A DNA stretch of 64,000 bases, from positions 110,095,501-110,159,500 of the forward strand of contig CM042021.1 in NCBI GenBank assembly GCA_023525975.1, in the 5' to 3' direction. The number at the start of each line of letters is the position of its first letter. The stretch's first letter is position 1. The position numbers and the translations under genes are program-made. Positions 49,301 through 59,901 of the stretch are shown here, piece after piece. This DNA comes from Smallanthus sonchifolius (lineage: Eukaryota; Streptophyta; Magnoliopsida; Asterales; Asteraceae). Under the pieces are notes generated by a model, which was not told where the DNA came from, did not search any database, and worked only from the letters and a program-made list of their open reading frames with translations.

Positions 49301-49714
49301 ATCTTGGTATCGTTTACTGCCAACCAGTCTATTCCCAAGACTACATTAAATCATTCGAGGATCATAGGATATAGTCTAACAAGAAATCTTTGTCCTTCAA
49401 GATTGATGAAACAATCTTGGATGACTTCTGCCACATTCATCATATTTCCAATAGCCGTTTCTACTTCAAAGGTTTCATCTAATCTTATGGTATGTCTAGC
49501 TAATAACGGATAGGAATCTAAGGACACGAAACTTCTACTGGCTCTTGAGTCGAATAACATAGTAGCATGTACGTTATTAACAAGAAATGTACCTGATACT
49601 ACGTCAGGCAATGCCTTAGCTTACTCAGTTGTCAAAGAATAGGCTCTACTTTTGGCCTTTGGGGCTTCCTTCTCCTTTCCATCCTTAATTGCTAATGGTG
49701 TTGAAATCTTCAGA
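46303..49714 (-). pseudogene. pol: Element B pol (protease, RT, RNase H, integrase)
   Basis: Same family and order as element A but independently decayed. Protease (49611-49351) reads LFDSRASRSFVS: the active-site Gly is Arg. RT is split between 49338-48895 (YRLSPSEMKELMSQL) and 48711-48469, where FIDDILIYSKK keeps the catalytic Asp pair. RNase H and the linker follow at 48408-47672. Integrase (47340-46728) reads VSGDIRFTSRF where relatives have VSDRD, so the second catalytic Asp is lost by a small deletion. Many stops. Continuous with the gag remnant at 56929-57030 once element C is removed. Confidence 0.87.
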
Positions 49715-49719
49715 GTTGG

Positions 49720-49738
49720 TGATGTGTGTTTTATATGT

Positions 49739-49773
<35 letters not shown>

Positions 49774-51491
49774 CGACAATGACGCCAAAAACTTGATAGC
49801 GTGTTTTTAGTAGTAGTAAATATATTCTATTTAGAGCTACACAAAATTAGGTTTTAAATTTATAAATTAAAATGATAATTACTTCAACTAAATACACACA
49901 CAATAGGCAAGTGTACCTATCGCAGCGTAGCATAGTCTGGGTAAGAACCAAGTATCGAACCATGGACACGGATCCCGTACTCAACCCTTGCTATTGTCTG
50001 ACTATGACAACAAGTTGGAAAATGGGTTTTGTTTTAAAAGGAAAAAAAAGATAAGAAATGTAATTAGAAACATTATCCCGTTTAAGGTGTTACTCTAATT
50101 GTTAGCCATTGTTAACTAATGATATATTTAAAGTAAGGTTGGTCATAGTTACCAGTACTAACCCTTTTGATAGTGGAGTTAGCATTTCGGAACGGAACGG
50201 TGGATACGGTCGGCCAATTGTTCCTTAATGAATCTCGGGACCTTGAACGGGGTCTCAAGTCTGCCGGTTATCTCGTGATTCATTATTCGGACTAAGATTA
50301 TCCAATGACTGACGTACGTCATGTCTTGTAACTTTCTTTGGAAAGTCGGAATGTGCAACTCCTTTCAGAGCTACTTTATGAACGCTCGGACCTAACAAAT
50401 TATATTCTTAAATAGTTGTCTTTACTTATAATATTATTTTAAATAAATAAGATTTTCATTTTCAAGATCAAACCCCATGGCTCCCGCTAGAAGTCCTTTG
50501 CAAACCGACATGAGAGAAGTAAAGAAATACCGACACAAACCGCCCAATCTAGTTAGAGTTCAAACGGCTTGCTGAATACCCAAACATTCAATCAACCCAT
50601 AATATTAAATCTATACTAACCGGCCGTTGCTAGAACTAAGATTTGTATATAAACCATACAATTTGGAATAAGCTTCCCAAACAAGAAGCCTTGCTTAAGT
50701 AACTCACAAGATTTAAGATTATTATATTGGTTTAAAGATAAATTATTCTTGTCTTTATAAGATAACTCATAGTATAGACTTTAAACATAACATACTAAAA
50801 ATACTTTATTAATTAATTAAAGTTCAACCAACTCGAGCAACACAAGAGGACTAGCCATGAATGACCATACAAGTGACTCTACTAACCCTTAGATAATGTG
50901 TGGAAGTATTCCAACACCAAGGGAGAATGGGTATAAGTTGCCTCTTGATTACTCGAACGAGAAGAAACATTCATATTACAAGACTTTAAAAAGGAAAATA
51001 AACAAGAAAGCTAAAACGAACCAAAACAGAGAGAGTTCCGGCGCTTAGAAGAGCTCTAAGGCCTTCCCAACTTTTGGTCTTGGACACCTAAAACACTAGA
51101 ATGAGCTTTCTATTTATAGGCTAATATTTTGGCAATGCGCGGCAGTGCATTGGATTGCACGGGCATGCAAAGTACCCTTTTCTTTCACATGCGGAATCTG
51201 ACAGTACAGGAGAGTATAGGGAACCAAAATAAGCATTGCCTTATTTTGGTCTCTGTTAACTTTTTGACTTCCATGTTTTACCTTTTGCGTCCGGTTTCAT
51301 TCAATTGGCTTCCGAATGCTGATTTCACCTTGATTTTGAGTGATTTCTTCATATTTTTGCATATCCAAGTCAATTATCCTATCGGAACACAAATATATGG
51401 ATTAAGTATTAATTATTTCCATATTATATCTAATTTTGATGAATTTGGAGATAATTATTCATGCAAAACATGTATAATTTATGTCATATCA
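49720..51491 (-). repeat. 3' LTR of element C, with internal primer-site copy
   Basis: 1772 bp. TATA box CCTATAAATA (minus) at 51120-51111, with the palindrome pair at 51135-51170 just upstream. At 49770-49787 the sequence tccccgacaatgacgcca matches the tRNA-Asp primer site at 15 of 18 positions. It is followed by the same spacer aaaact and a second LTR-like end TGATAGC (49794). An (AT)n run lies between (49741-49770). Confidence 0.87.
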
Positions 51492-53455
51492 TAATACCCC
51501 ACAATTAAACTTTGCTTGTCCCCAAGCAAACTCATGCATGATTATACTCATAGAAGTAAAGTATTGATTAATTGTTAATCCAAAGTTGTTGTCCCAAATG
51601 GCTGAATGACCCTCTTAAAAACAATGATTTGGTGTTTATAGCTTTTGAGTATATGATTATGCCTTTCAAGAGGTTAGCAAGCCTAACATACTTGATGGAA
51701 CTATGATTATGCACAAGATTACATTCTCACAAATGTTAACTCAACACTCGGGTCAATTATATGGATAATGTATGTCAAAAAGAACACTCAATGATATAAT
51801 TAATGCTTGCATAATCATAAATTTGTATAGAAATCAAATCTCCACCAATTGACATAAAATATGTGCATAAATGAAGAGGGCTTTGATAAAGGGTTGTAGT
51901 GTTTGGCTTAGGGTTAGGGTAGGAAGTATTTGGGAAAGTGGCTAAATGTTAAAAATCTAACTTGGCTTAATGATAAAAAGGTAAATGATTTCTTTATTCA
52001 ACTTAGATTAGGCATTGTGACTAATCTAAGAACTCTTTTAAGGTCAGATCGTCAAGACCAAATCCCTTCTTTAGGAATGTCAACTTCTTGTTATTTTGAA
52101 ATATTCATTGCTATCAATTCTTCATGAGTCGTTTGGCTGTTTCTTCCTAATACATTCACTTTGATCAGTTTTGAATACTCCAATTTTTCGAGTAAGTTTG
52201 ATTTTCTTTGGATGAGATTTCTTCAATAACTTGGGCGATTTACTAATTTCTTTTTGGTTGCCCCTTTTTCTTTTCACAATAATTCTTCGTTTCATTGTAG
52301 ATGAATGAGTCTCATTCTTCCATAAGATGGATCCATAAACGTCTAGCGGACGATTACTCTTTACATCATAGCCAAGTCGAATTTTAACTAAAAGGGGTAA
52401 AAATAAAAGGGCTAATTTTTTGGTTTTATGGGGTTAAGATGTGGGTTTAGAAATGAAAAAGGTTTAGGCTCAAATGGGCTAACTAGGGTATAATATTTTT
52501 GGGTAGGTAAAAGAAAAAGGAAAGGCTAAAGAAAATGGGTAAATCCTAATGCCTCAATCATTTTTATGCATTCTTTTAGTCTATGATCTTGAAATGTATA
52601 TTTTACACAAGTTCTAACATGCAAAGTAATAATTTGCAATCAATCTATCAAACGAAATGAGCACGTGAAATATGTAATAATTAACTGCGCCAAAAACTTG
52701 ATGGCTTTCATGATAATGCTCGGATAGGCTCAAATTCTCACATGGAAACGGAAGGTAAAGGGTAATAAAGTAAAAATGCGCATAAACTTATTTCTTTCTT
52801 TCTGTTGTGCTCCCTAATCTTCCCTATTTGTTTCCTTAATTCACTTTAACGGTATTTCAAATTGCTGTTTTTATAAGCCCGTTTATGCCAAATGATTTTT
52901 AAGACTCTTGCTTTTAGATTATTTCAGAATCTGTCATGCTTACATATTATTTTTGAAATTGTTTTAATTACTTCTATATATATTTAATCCAATGGATTGG
53001 GTAGTTTAATCACGCACTTGTAATACTTAGGACAAAATTAGGTAGCCAAATTATAAACGGGGTTCCACCCCACACTTAATTTATGACAATATGAATATAT
53101 GCAATATGATATGTGTCATGAATAATAAGAGTGTGGTAAAACTAATACTCCCCTGATGAGACGTAATTGTCGGGCGTGTAATCGATTCTCATCAATGCCT
53201 AGATCGTATTTCCGGGCACAAACCAAAACCTGTATCACCTGTAATGCTATACAATGCTCAACACATAAAAAGTAAATATTAAAAAGAAAATTAAACTAAT
53301 ATTCTCCAATAAATGGCGGTCGAATAGGTTGGTGGCAATGCCACCTGGTCAACGGTTACTCCTATAACCGGTAAAAATGGTACTGTGCCTAGTCAACAAA
53401 CCAACGTCAAAAGTCAAGACCATAACTACATAAAAAAAGAACCAGAAATATCATA
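51492..53455 (-). other. 3' non-coding region of element C
   Basis: No supported gene. A PBS/LTR-junction-like word 'gcgccaaaaacttgatgg' is at 52688-52705. The stretch next to the LTR (51510-51800) resembles the pre-LTR part of the tandem-array units ('gacaagcaaagttta', 'gcataattgaagct'-like words on the minus strand). Confidence 0.6.
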
Positions 53456-54755
53456 GATGAAGGGTGAAGAAAGCTGCTACTGAAAAGGAGGACGCTGCCA
53501 CTGCTGGTGCGGGCCGGGAGGCTGCTGCTGATATAGTTGATGGGCATACGGATCATGAGTGTGATCGAAGAAGTCTTTTCTCATGCCAATCATTATCTGA
53601 CCCAGCTGACCCATTCGGATCATCAAATCCAGCATTGTGGGATCGGTAGTAGGATGGTACATACATGGGCCTTGATGCCCCAGTTACCCTATAGGTGCTC
53701 CCTCATCCTCTGATTCTTCAACTACACTAGTCCAAATATTTCCATGATGGCCTACTAGTCTGTATACCCCATTGAACTTCTTCATCATGTGCATGTTTAT
53801 CAATACTTGGGCGTCAATAGGTAGAATGGGTATGTCCATCTCTATAAGTATACCAATGTGGTTAGGAGACAAGACTCCTAGGTATGAGGCAAGGTGGGTA
53901 ATGTATGGCCCCCAAAGATATGGCTGTTGGAACAGTAGCTAGTGGCTCTAGTAAAGAACTTGGCCAAACTGTAGGCCAAGTTGCAAGGAACTCCATCAAT
54001 AAAGCAGTGCAAGTGGAGAAGATCTCTAGCGCTCACGACCCTTGTGCTATCCTTTCTCCCCCCGATGGAAAGGACAATGCATCGGTGCAAGTAACGGTGG
54101 AAGGGATGTCTGATCTTGGTGCTCTTCTGAGTGTGCGGGTCAAAAGGCCCAGATCTGATCCTATGCCAAAATGTTGATGCCTCTCCCTCTTCAAACTCCC
54201 TTTACTATCAGTAAAGATTTGCTTAGTAATCTCACGGTGCCTATATAACCCCATCTTTACCCCAAACTGTGCCAAGGACATCTCATACCAATGTCTAGCC
54301 ATCCTGAAACGCACACAATCGTGCATTTCCATACTCACCAGCGGCCTATCGAACTGAAAAGATGCTAAAAACTCGAGAATAAACTCATAATAGGTGGTCT
54401 CTCTGATGGCGAAGAATCTTTACCATGGTTTTGTGATCAAAGGAACTACACTCTCCAAGAGATTTATGTCCTCTAGAGTTGGGTAGCAGATGGTTTTGTG
54501 TGCCTCGAAGGTTTGTCTTAGTAATGCAGGCAGAGTCTAGTAAGCATGGACCTCGATAGCATCATCGGGGTCAAAAATAAGCCATAGGTGCAAGTCTTGT
54601 GGTTCCTTAGGCAAAGGCTGTGGGTGAAAGGGTGGAGGAGGTGATGGTGGAGTATGTGGTGAGCCACTCATGTGGGAAGACGAGGATGAACCCGATCTAG
54701 AGCCCGATCGGGTGTTTCTTCTCTTTCGCCCCGCTTGTCGGGAAGACTCAGCCAT
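53456..54755 (-). pseudogene. Element C ORF1 (Athila ORF1-like), broken
   Basis: Start at 54755 (MAESSRQAGRKRRNTRSGS), then a Ser-rich and Pro-rich region, a TAG at about 54540, and in the same frame TLPALLRQTFEAHKTICY, another stop, then DCVRFRMARHWYEMSLAQFG (about 54330-54270). That last motif is characteristic of Athila ORF1/gag-like proteins, as in the parallel ORF at 57031-57817. The C-terminal part (53662-53477) is Gln/Pro-rich (YQQQPPGPHQQW). Frameshifts lie near 54180 and 53878. No nuclease, protease or polymerase motif is present. Confidence 0.7.
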
Positions 54756-55147
54756 GACCTTGATTATCGGCATCCAATTTGAAAGCATTGAACTTCTCAT
54801 CATCGAAAATAAAGAGGAATGTAAAATCTAAACATGTAAAACAATTCAAAAGTGTTACGCCTATTTTTAAAATGCTTTCAAATGGCGACACTTTTATCCG
54901 TTCATTTTTCTTAGCAATAATTCATGGTTTCTATCCTTGAAAGTTCCTACAAACATAGATTAGCTAGCACCAGTACCAAAATAAAAACAAAGGTAGTAAA
55001 AGTAAAAATAAAAAGGAAAAATAAAGTAGAAATACAAAAAAAAGATGAAGATAAAATAAAAATAAAAAATAAAGTAGAAATAAAACAAAAGTAAAATAGA
55101 AATAAATAGTCAGTCCAACGACTTAGATCTTTCGCAGAATTACCATA
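54756..55147 (-). other. 5' leader of element C
   Basis: Non-coding. 54975-55110 is a low-complexity A-rich tract of 'aaaataaaa' words. Element D has the same tract at 59105-59230. Confidence 0.65.
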
Positions 55148-55165
55148 TCCCTAGCAACGACGCCA
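55148..55165 (-). other. Primer-binding site of element C, decayed tRNA-Asp type
   Basis: Plus strand TCCCTAGCAACGACGCCA matches the intact site at 1313-1330 at 15 of 18 positions. It is followed by spacer aaaact and the LTR terminus at 55172. Confidence 0.8.
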
Positions 55166-55171
55166 AAAACT

Positions 55172-56923
55172 TGATGTGTGTTTTATATGTACATAAAAAT
55201 ATAAATATATATATATATATCCCTAGAAACAACGTCAAAAACTTGATAACGTGTTTTTAGTAGTAATAAATATATTTTATTTAGAGCTACACAAAATCAG
55301 GTTTTAAATTTATAAATTAAAATGATAATTACTTCAACTAAATAAACACACAATATGCAAGTGTACCTATCGCAGCGTAGCATAGTCTGGGTAAGAATCA
55401 AGTATTGAACCAAGTATCAAACCATGGACACGGATCTTGTTCTCAACCCTCGCTATTGTTTGACTAGGATAATAAGTTGGAAAATGGGTTTTGTTTTTAA
55501 AGAAAAAAAAAGATAAGAAATGTAATTAGAAATATTATCTCATTTAAGGTGTTACTCTAGTTGTTAGCCCTTGTTAATTAATGACATATTTAAAGTAAGG
55601 TTAGTCATAGTTTCTAGTACTAACCCTTTCGATAGCGGAGTTAGCATTTCGTAACAGAACAGTGGATACGGTCGGCTAACTTTTCCTTAATGAATCTCGG
55701 GACCCTAAACGGGGTCTCAAGTCCGCCGGTTATCTTGTGATTCATTATTCGGAATAAGATTATACAATGACAAACGTACGTCATGTCTTGTAACTTCCTT
55801 TGGAAAGTCGGAATGCGCAACTCCTTCCAGAGCTACTTTATGAACGCTCGGACCTAACAAATTATGTTCTTAAATAGTTGTCTTTAATTATAATATTATT
55901 TTAAATAAATAAGACTTTTATTCTCAAGATCAAATCCCATGGCTCCCACTAGAAGTCATCTGCAAGCCGACACGAGAGAAGTAAAGAAATACCGACACAA
56001 ACCGCCCGGTCTGGTTAGGGCTCAAACGGCTTGCTGAATAGCCAAACCTCCAATGAACCCATAATATTAAATCTATACTAACCGGCAGTTGCTAGAACCA
56101 AGATTTGTATATAGATCGTACAAACTCGAATAAGCTTCTCAAACAAGAAGTCTTGCTTAAGTAACTTACAAGATTTAAGATTATTATATTGGTTTAACGT
56201 TCAATTATTCTTGTCTTTTTAACATAACTCATAGTAAAGATTTTAAAAACATAACATACTAAAAATAATTTATTAATTAACTAAAGTTCAACCAACTCGG
56301 TCAACACAAGAGGACTAGCCATTAATGACCATACAAGTGACTCTACTAACCATTAGATAATGTGTGGAAGTATTCCAACACCAAGGGAGAATGGGTAAAA
56401 GGGACCAAAACGAGACTTTAAAAAGGAAAATAAACAAGAAGGCTAAAATGGACCAAAACCGAGTGAGTTCCGGCTCTTAGCAGAGCTCTAAGGCCTTCCC
56501 AACTCTTGGTCTTGGACACCTAAAACACTAGAATGAGCTTGCTATTTATAGGCTAAGATTTTGGCAATGCGCGGCCGTGCATTGGATTACACGGGCGTGC
56601 AAATTACCCTTTTCTTTCACGTGCGGAATCTGACAGTACAGGAGAGTATAGGGACCCAAAATAAGCATCGCCTTATTTTGGTCCCTGTTGACTTTTTGAC
56701 TTCCAGGTTTTAGCTTCTGCGTCCTGTTTCGTTCAATTGGCTTCCGAATGCTGATTTCACCTTGATTTTGATTGATTTTTTCATGTTTTTGCATATCCAA
56801 GTCAATTCTCCTACTAGAACACAAATGGATGGATTAAGTATCAATTATTACCATATTATCTCTAATTTTGATGAATCCGTGGATAATTATGCATGCAAAA
56901 CATGTATAATTTATGTCATATCA
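55172..56923 (-). repeat. 5' LTR of element C, with internal primer-site copy
   Basis: 1752 bp. TATA CCTATAAATAGC (minus) at 56552-56541, palindromes at 56567-56602 (GCGCGGCCGTGC, ACACGGGCGTGC). The ghost primer site is at 55220-55237, 72 bp inside the LTR end, followed by TGATAAC (55244). Confidence 0.87.
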
Positions 56924-56928
56924 GTTAG

Positions 56929-57030
56929 GCATTCTATGATTCGGTGTCCAAGTTCTCCACATTTGTAACATCTCGGTCCTGACTTACTTGGGCAATTGGT
57001 GGCTATATGCCTAGGCTTACCACAACTGTA
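56929..57030 (-). pseudogene. gag: Element B gag remnant: two zinc knuckles
   Basis: The minus strand encodes YSCGKPRHIATNC (first knuckle, leading Cys changed to Tyr or Ser) and CYKCGELGHRIIEC (CX2CX4HX4C intact). It is the continuation of element B beyond element C. It is cut at about 57030, where element D's ORF1 sequence begins in the word 'gactgtaggccaa', also present in element C (53968-53979). That suggests a microhomology-mediated join. The rest of element B's gag and its 5' LTR are missing. Confidence 0.75.
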
Positions 57031-57817
57031 GCAAGACTGTAGGCCAAATTACAGGGGACTTGATCAACAAGGCAGTGTAAGTGGAATAGGTCCCTGACTG
57101 TCATGACTCCGGTACTATCCTTGCGCACACCAATGGTGTGGACGATCACTCGGGGTAGATATCGGTGTAATGGATGGAGAATCTTCATGCTCTTTTGCTT
57201 ATGCGGGTCATAATGTCCCGAACCAATCCTCGCCCACACCAGTTGTACCTCACCCTCTCCGAACTCATGCATGCTCTCTTCGAACACCGGGAGACGTAGC
57301 TCTCGATGCCTGTACAATCTCATCCTAATCCCAAAGTCAGCCAAGGACATCTCATACCATTGCCTAGCCATCCTAAACCGTACACAATCGTGCTTTAATT
57401 TGCTAAGCACGGGCCTATCAAATTGAAAAGACGCCAACAACTCTAGGGTCATCTCATAGTAGGTTGGCTGTTGTATCTCGAAGAACTTTATCCATGGCCT
57501 AGTAATTAGTGGCAATGCTTCTTCTAACAGACCAATATTCTCCAGGGTGGCATAGTAGATCGTCTTGTGGGTTTTAAACTCCTGTTGCATAAGGCTAGGC
57601 AAGGTATGGAAAACATAAGCCTCAATAGCATTGTCGAGATCGAAGTTCAACCAAGGATGCATATTTGGCGGTTTTTCTGGCATTGGTGTTGGATGGTAGG
57701 GTGGAGGTGGTGATGTGGAGTCGATGGAGCATCTTCTGTTGGTATGGACGAAGATGAACTAGAGTCTGAACGGGTGTTTCTCCTTTTTCTACCTGCTTCT
57801 CTGGAGGATTCTACCAT
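57031..57817 (-). pseudogene. Element D ORF1 (Athila ORF1-like), truncated
   Basis: Start at 57817 (MVESSREAGRKRRNTRSD), a frameshift near 57710, then an open stretch (57683-57031) with HPWLNFDLDNAIEAYVFHTL, PTYYEMTLELLASFQFDRP, DCVRFRMARQWYEMSLADFG and GVMTVRDLFHLHCLVDQVPC. It parallels element C's ORF1 but is much better preserved (about 215 codons open). The 3' part is lost at the junction with element B. The role is presumably gag-like; no nucleic-acid-binding motif is visible. Confidence 0.75.
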
Positions 57818-57819
57818 AC

Positions 57820-58875
57820 CCTACATAATTACAAGTTTGAAAAAGTTAGTGCCAAGAATTAAGATTGCTTCATGAAACACATTTAGAAACGGTGCCAAAA
57901 ACTTGATAGTATCAAAACAATGCCAAGAATTGATAGTGATATAGCCAAAAACTTTATATTGATATGAACTATATATATATATATATATATATTTAGGATC
58001 ACACAAAAGAAACACAATTTCGTGCATAATTATGGCATGATTATGTTTCCTAAGTCCAAAAGTGGTCAATTGTAACTAATCAAACAAGGCGCAAACTTGA
58101 ACGGTGCAATATGACTAAAAACATAGATGGCCAAAATGTTGACGTTTGAAAACTCAAACTCGTCAAAATTCTTGACCTAATTCAATTAATCAATAATTTT
58201 CCACAAACTATGCTAATACCTAAACACATATAAACAAGATTCATGTTTCAATTCGTATTTCCATGTTCAAGAGTTTAAAGTCAAAATTCAAGAACCCATT
58301 CATACGAGTCAAACAAATATACCCAAACAAGATTAAGAAGTGTTACATTATAACCCTATATAGTCAAATATACATCTGGATTAAGCATTGACTTCATATT
58401 CAAGCATATTCAAACCAAGATTCAAAATGAAACCCTAGCCCTATTTGAACCAAATCTGTTATATTTGAAGCATAAATCAACCTAATAATGATAATGGACA
58501 AGCTTACATACCTTTGTGAAGAGATTGGAAGAAAAAAAACAAAGAAAACGTGTGAAAATCAAGCATTTTTGGGTGATTTAGGAGTCTTCCGAGCGTTTTC
58601 TGGTTTGGGGTTTTGAGGAAATTGCTGGTTTCTGCCGCCTTTATGCCCAGACTGCACAGACCCCAATGCACGGGCGTGCATTGGGATGCACGGCCGTGCA
58701 TTGCCCCCTTTGACCAATTTTGACTTTTTTTAACTAAAAATAACACTTTAACATAAAATAGATTTTTAATTAATAGATAACCAAAAATGATTTGAATTTT
58801 ATTAAAGTATTATTTTAATAAAATTGGTTAAAATAAATTGGTCAACGGAGAATGTCACCATCAAAAATCCCAATT
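57820..58875 (-). repeat. LTR-like insertion in the 5' leader of element D
   Basis: Compared with element C, which joins ORF1 directly to the leader, D has about 1.05 kb extra here. The left end has three decayed 'gcca-aaaact-tgata' junction words (57892-57960) and an AT run (57970-57991). At 58655-58703 it has GCACGGGCGTGC and GCACGGCCGTGC, with a TATA-like GGCATAAAGG on the downstream (minus) side near 58640-58650. It is probably a solo LTR or LTR fragment of a related family. Exact ends and target duplication were not found. Confidence 0.45.
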
Positions 58876-59296
58876 ACACGTTAGAAAAATTACCTCAATC
58901 GTTGGCATCCAATTTCAAAGCATCGAGCTTGTCATCATCAAAGTTAAAGAAGAATGTAAAATTTAAACACGTAAAACCGTTCGAAAGTGTTACGCCTATT
59001 TTAAAATACTTTCGAATGGCTTGACTTGTATTCATTCATTTCCCTTACCAATCTTTTCTCGGTTGCGATTCTTGAAAGTTTCTACAAAGACAGATCAAAT
59101 AATACAAGTACAAAATTAAAAATAAAAGTAAGAAGAATAAAATTAAAATAAAAAGGGGGAATAAATTTGAAATAAAACAAAAATAAAATAAAGATGAAAA
59201 TAAAATAAAAAGGAAAAACAAAGTAGAAATAAAACAAACAGAAAATAGAAATAAATAGTCAGTTCAACGACTTAGATCTTTTGCATAATTACCGTG
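58876..59296 (-). other. 5' leader of element D
   Basis: Homologous to 54756-55147 of element C, including the A-rich 'aaaataaaa' tract (59105-59230). No ORF. Confidence 0.65.
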
Positions 59297-59461
59297 TCCC
59301 TAGCAACGGCGCCAAAAACTTGATAGCGTGTTTTTAGTGTGGTTATACAAATTTATATATACATGTTCCTCGTAATGGCTCCAAAAGCATGATGCCAAAT
59401 CCGAGAGACATAATATATATCTTTAATAATGTTCAATTTAGAGTTACACAAAATCAGGTTT
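59297..59461 (-). repeat. Element D primer site and truncated 5' LTR
   Basis: Primer site TCCCTAGCAACGGCGCCA at 59297-59314 (16 of 18 match to the intact tRNA-Asp site), spacer aaaact, LTR end TGATAGCG at 59321. The LTR matches the solo LTR at 59902 and element C up to about 59461, then changes abruptly to copia gag sequence. A ghost primer site lies at 59366-59383. Confidence 0.8.
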
Positions 59462-59855
59462 CGAAGAACGCACTAATAAGCAAACTAAAGAGGAAGACAA
59501 GTATAGTAAACTGCTATTCACCAAAGCAAATGGAAAAGAGAAGGTTAAACAACACAAGTGTGAGCATTGCAGTTGTGGAAACTCAAATCGGGAAGACTTT
59601 GGACGTGGCCTAGGGAGAGGTTGGGGTCCAAGAAAGGTCGAGACGATGGTCGAGTACAATGGGACGAAAGCCACATAAGGTGTCACAAGTGTAAAGAGCT
59701 CGGACGTTACATTAATGAATGTCCAAAGTGGGAAAACAAAAAGGAGATAAACCTAATAAGGCACGAGGAAGATGAACCAATACTACTGTGATGGCAAACC
59801 GGATCTTGGAGAACGTAGAAGACTTCGCTTAAACAAAGTTTATTTTAAGGGGGAG
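59462..59855 (+). pseudogene. gag: Copia gag C-terminus joined to the 3' end of an element
   Basis: The plus strand encodes RGWGPRKGRDDGRVQWDES then the knuckle CHKCKELGRYINEC (His of CX2CX4HX4C is Tyr) and a DEPILL tract ending in TGA at about 59789. Only about 60 bp later is a polypurine tract (aagggggag, 59847-59855). Most of pol is therefore deleted between the gag end and the PPT. It is a different copia family from the one at 20633. Confidence 0.7.
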
Positions 59856-59901
59856 TATTGGAGTTGTAAACTAAACTTGTTTATTTATTGGAGTACAAGG
59901 G
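59856..59901 (+). repeat. Copia 3' LTR, left part
   Basis: Begins TATTGG, probably a mutated TGTTGG, directly after the purine tract. Interrupted by the solo LTR at 59902. Continues at 61739. Confidence 0.6.

Larger units (their letters stand above)
49720..56923 (-). mobile_element. Element C: Athila-like element without pol, 7.2 kb, nested in element B
   Basis: LTRs are at 49720-51491 (3') and 55172-56923 (5'), with minus-strand ends TGATATGACA and ...CACATCA. The target duplication is GTTGG (49715-49719) and GTTAG (56924-56928), one mismatch. The primer site at 55148-55165 is a decayed tRNA-Asp type. The purine-rich tract AATTGTGGGG lies beside 51491 (minus). The internal region is only 3.7 kb and encodes an Athila ORF1-like protein and nothing of protease, RT or integrase. 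It is therefore probably non-autonomous, depending on a full-length relative. Confidence 0.88.

Noticed and set aside
51904..51917. Two TTAGGG-like words suggesting an interstitial telomere repeat
   Set aside because: Plant telomeres normally use TTTAGGG, only two copies occur, and they lie in the ordinary non-coding region of element C.
54033..54177. Plus-strand ORF over element C ORF1 as a separate gene
   Set aside because: Reverse frame of the ORF1-like pseudogene, with no family similarity of its own.
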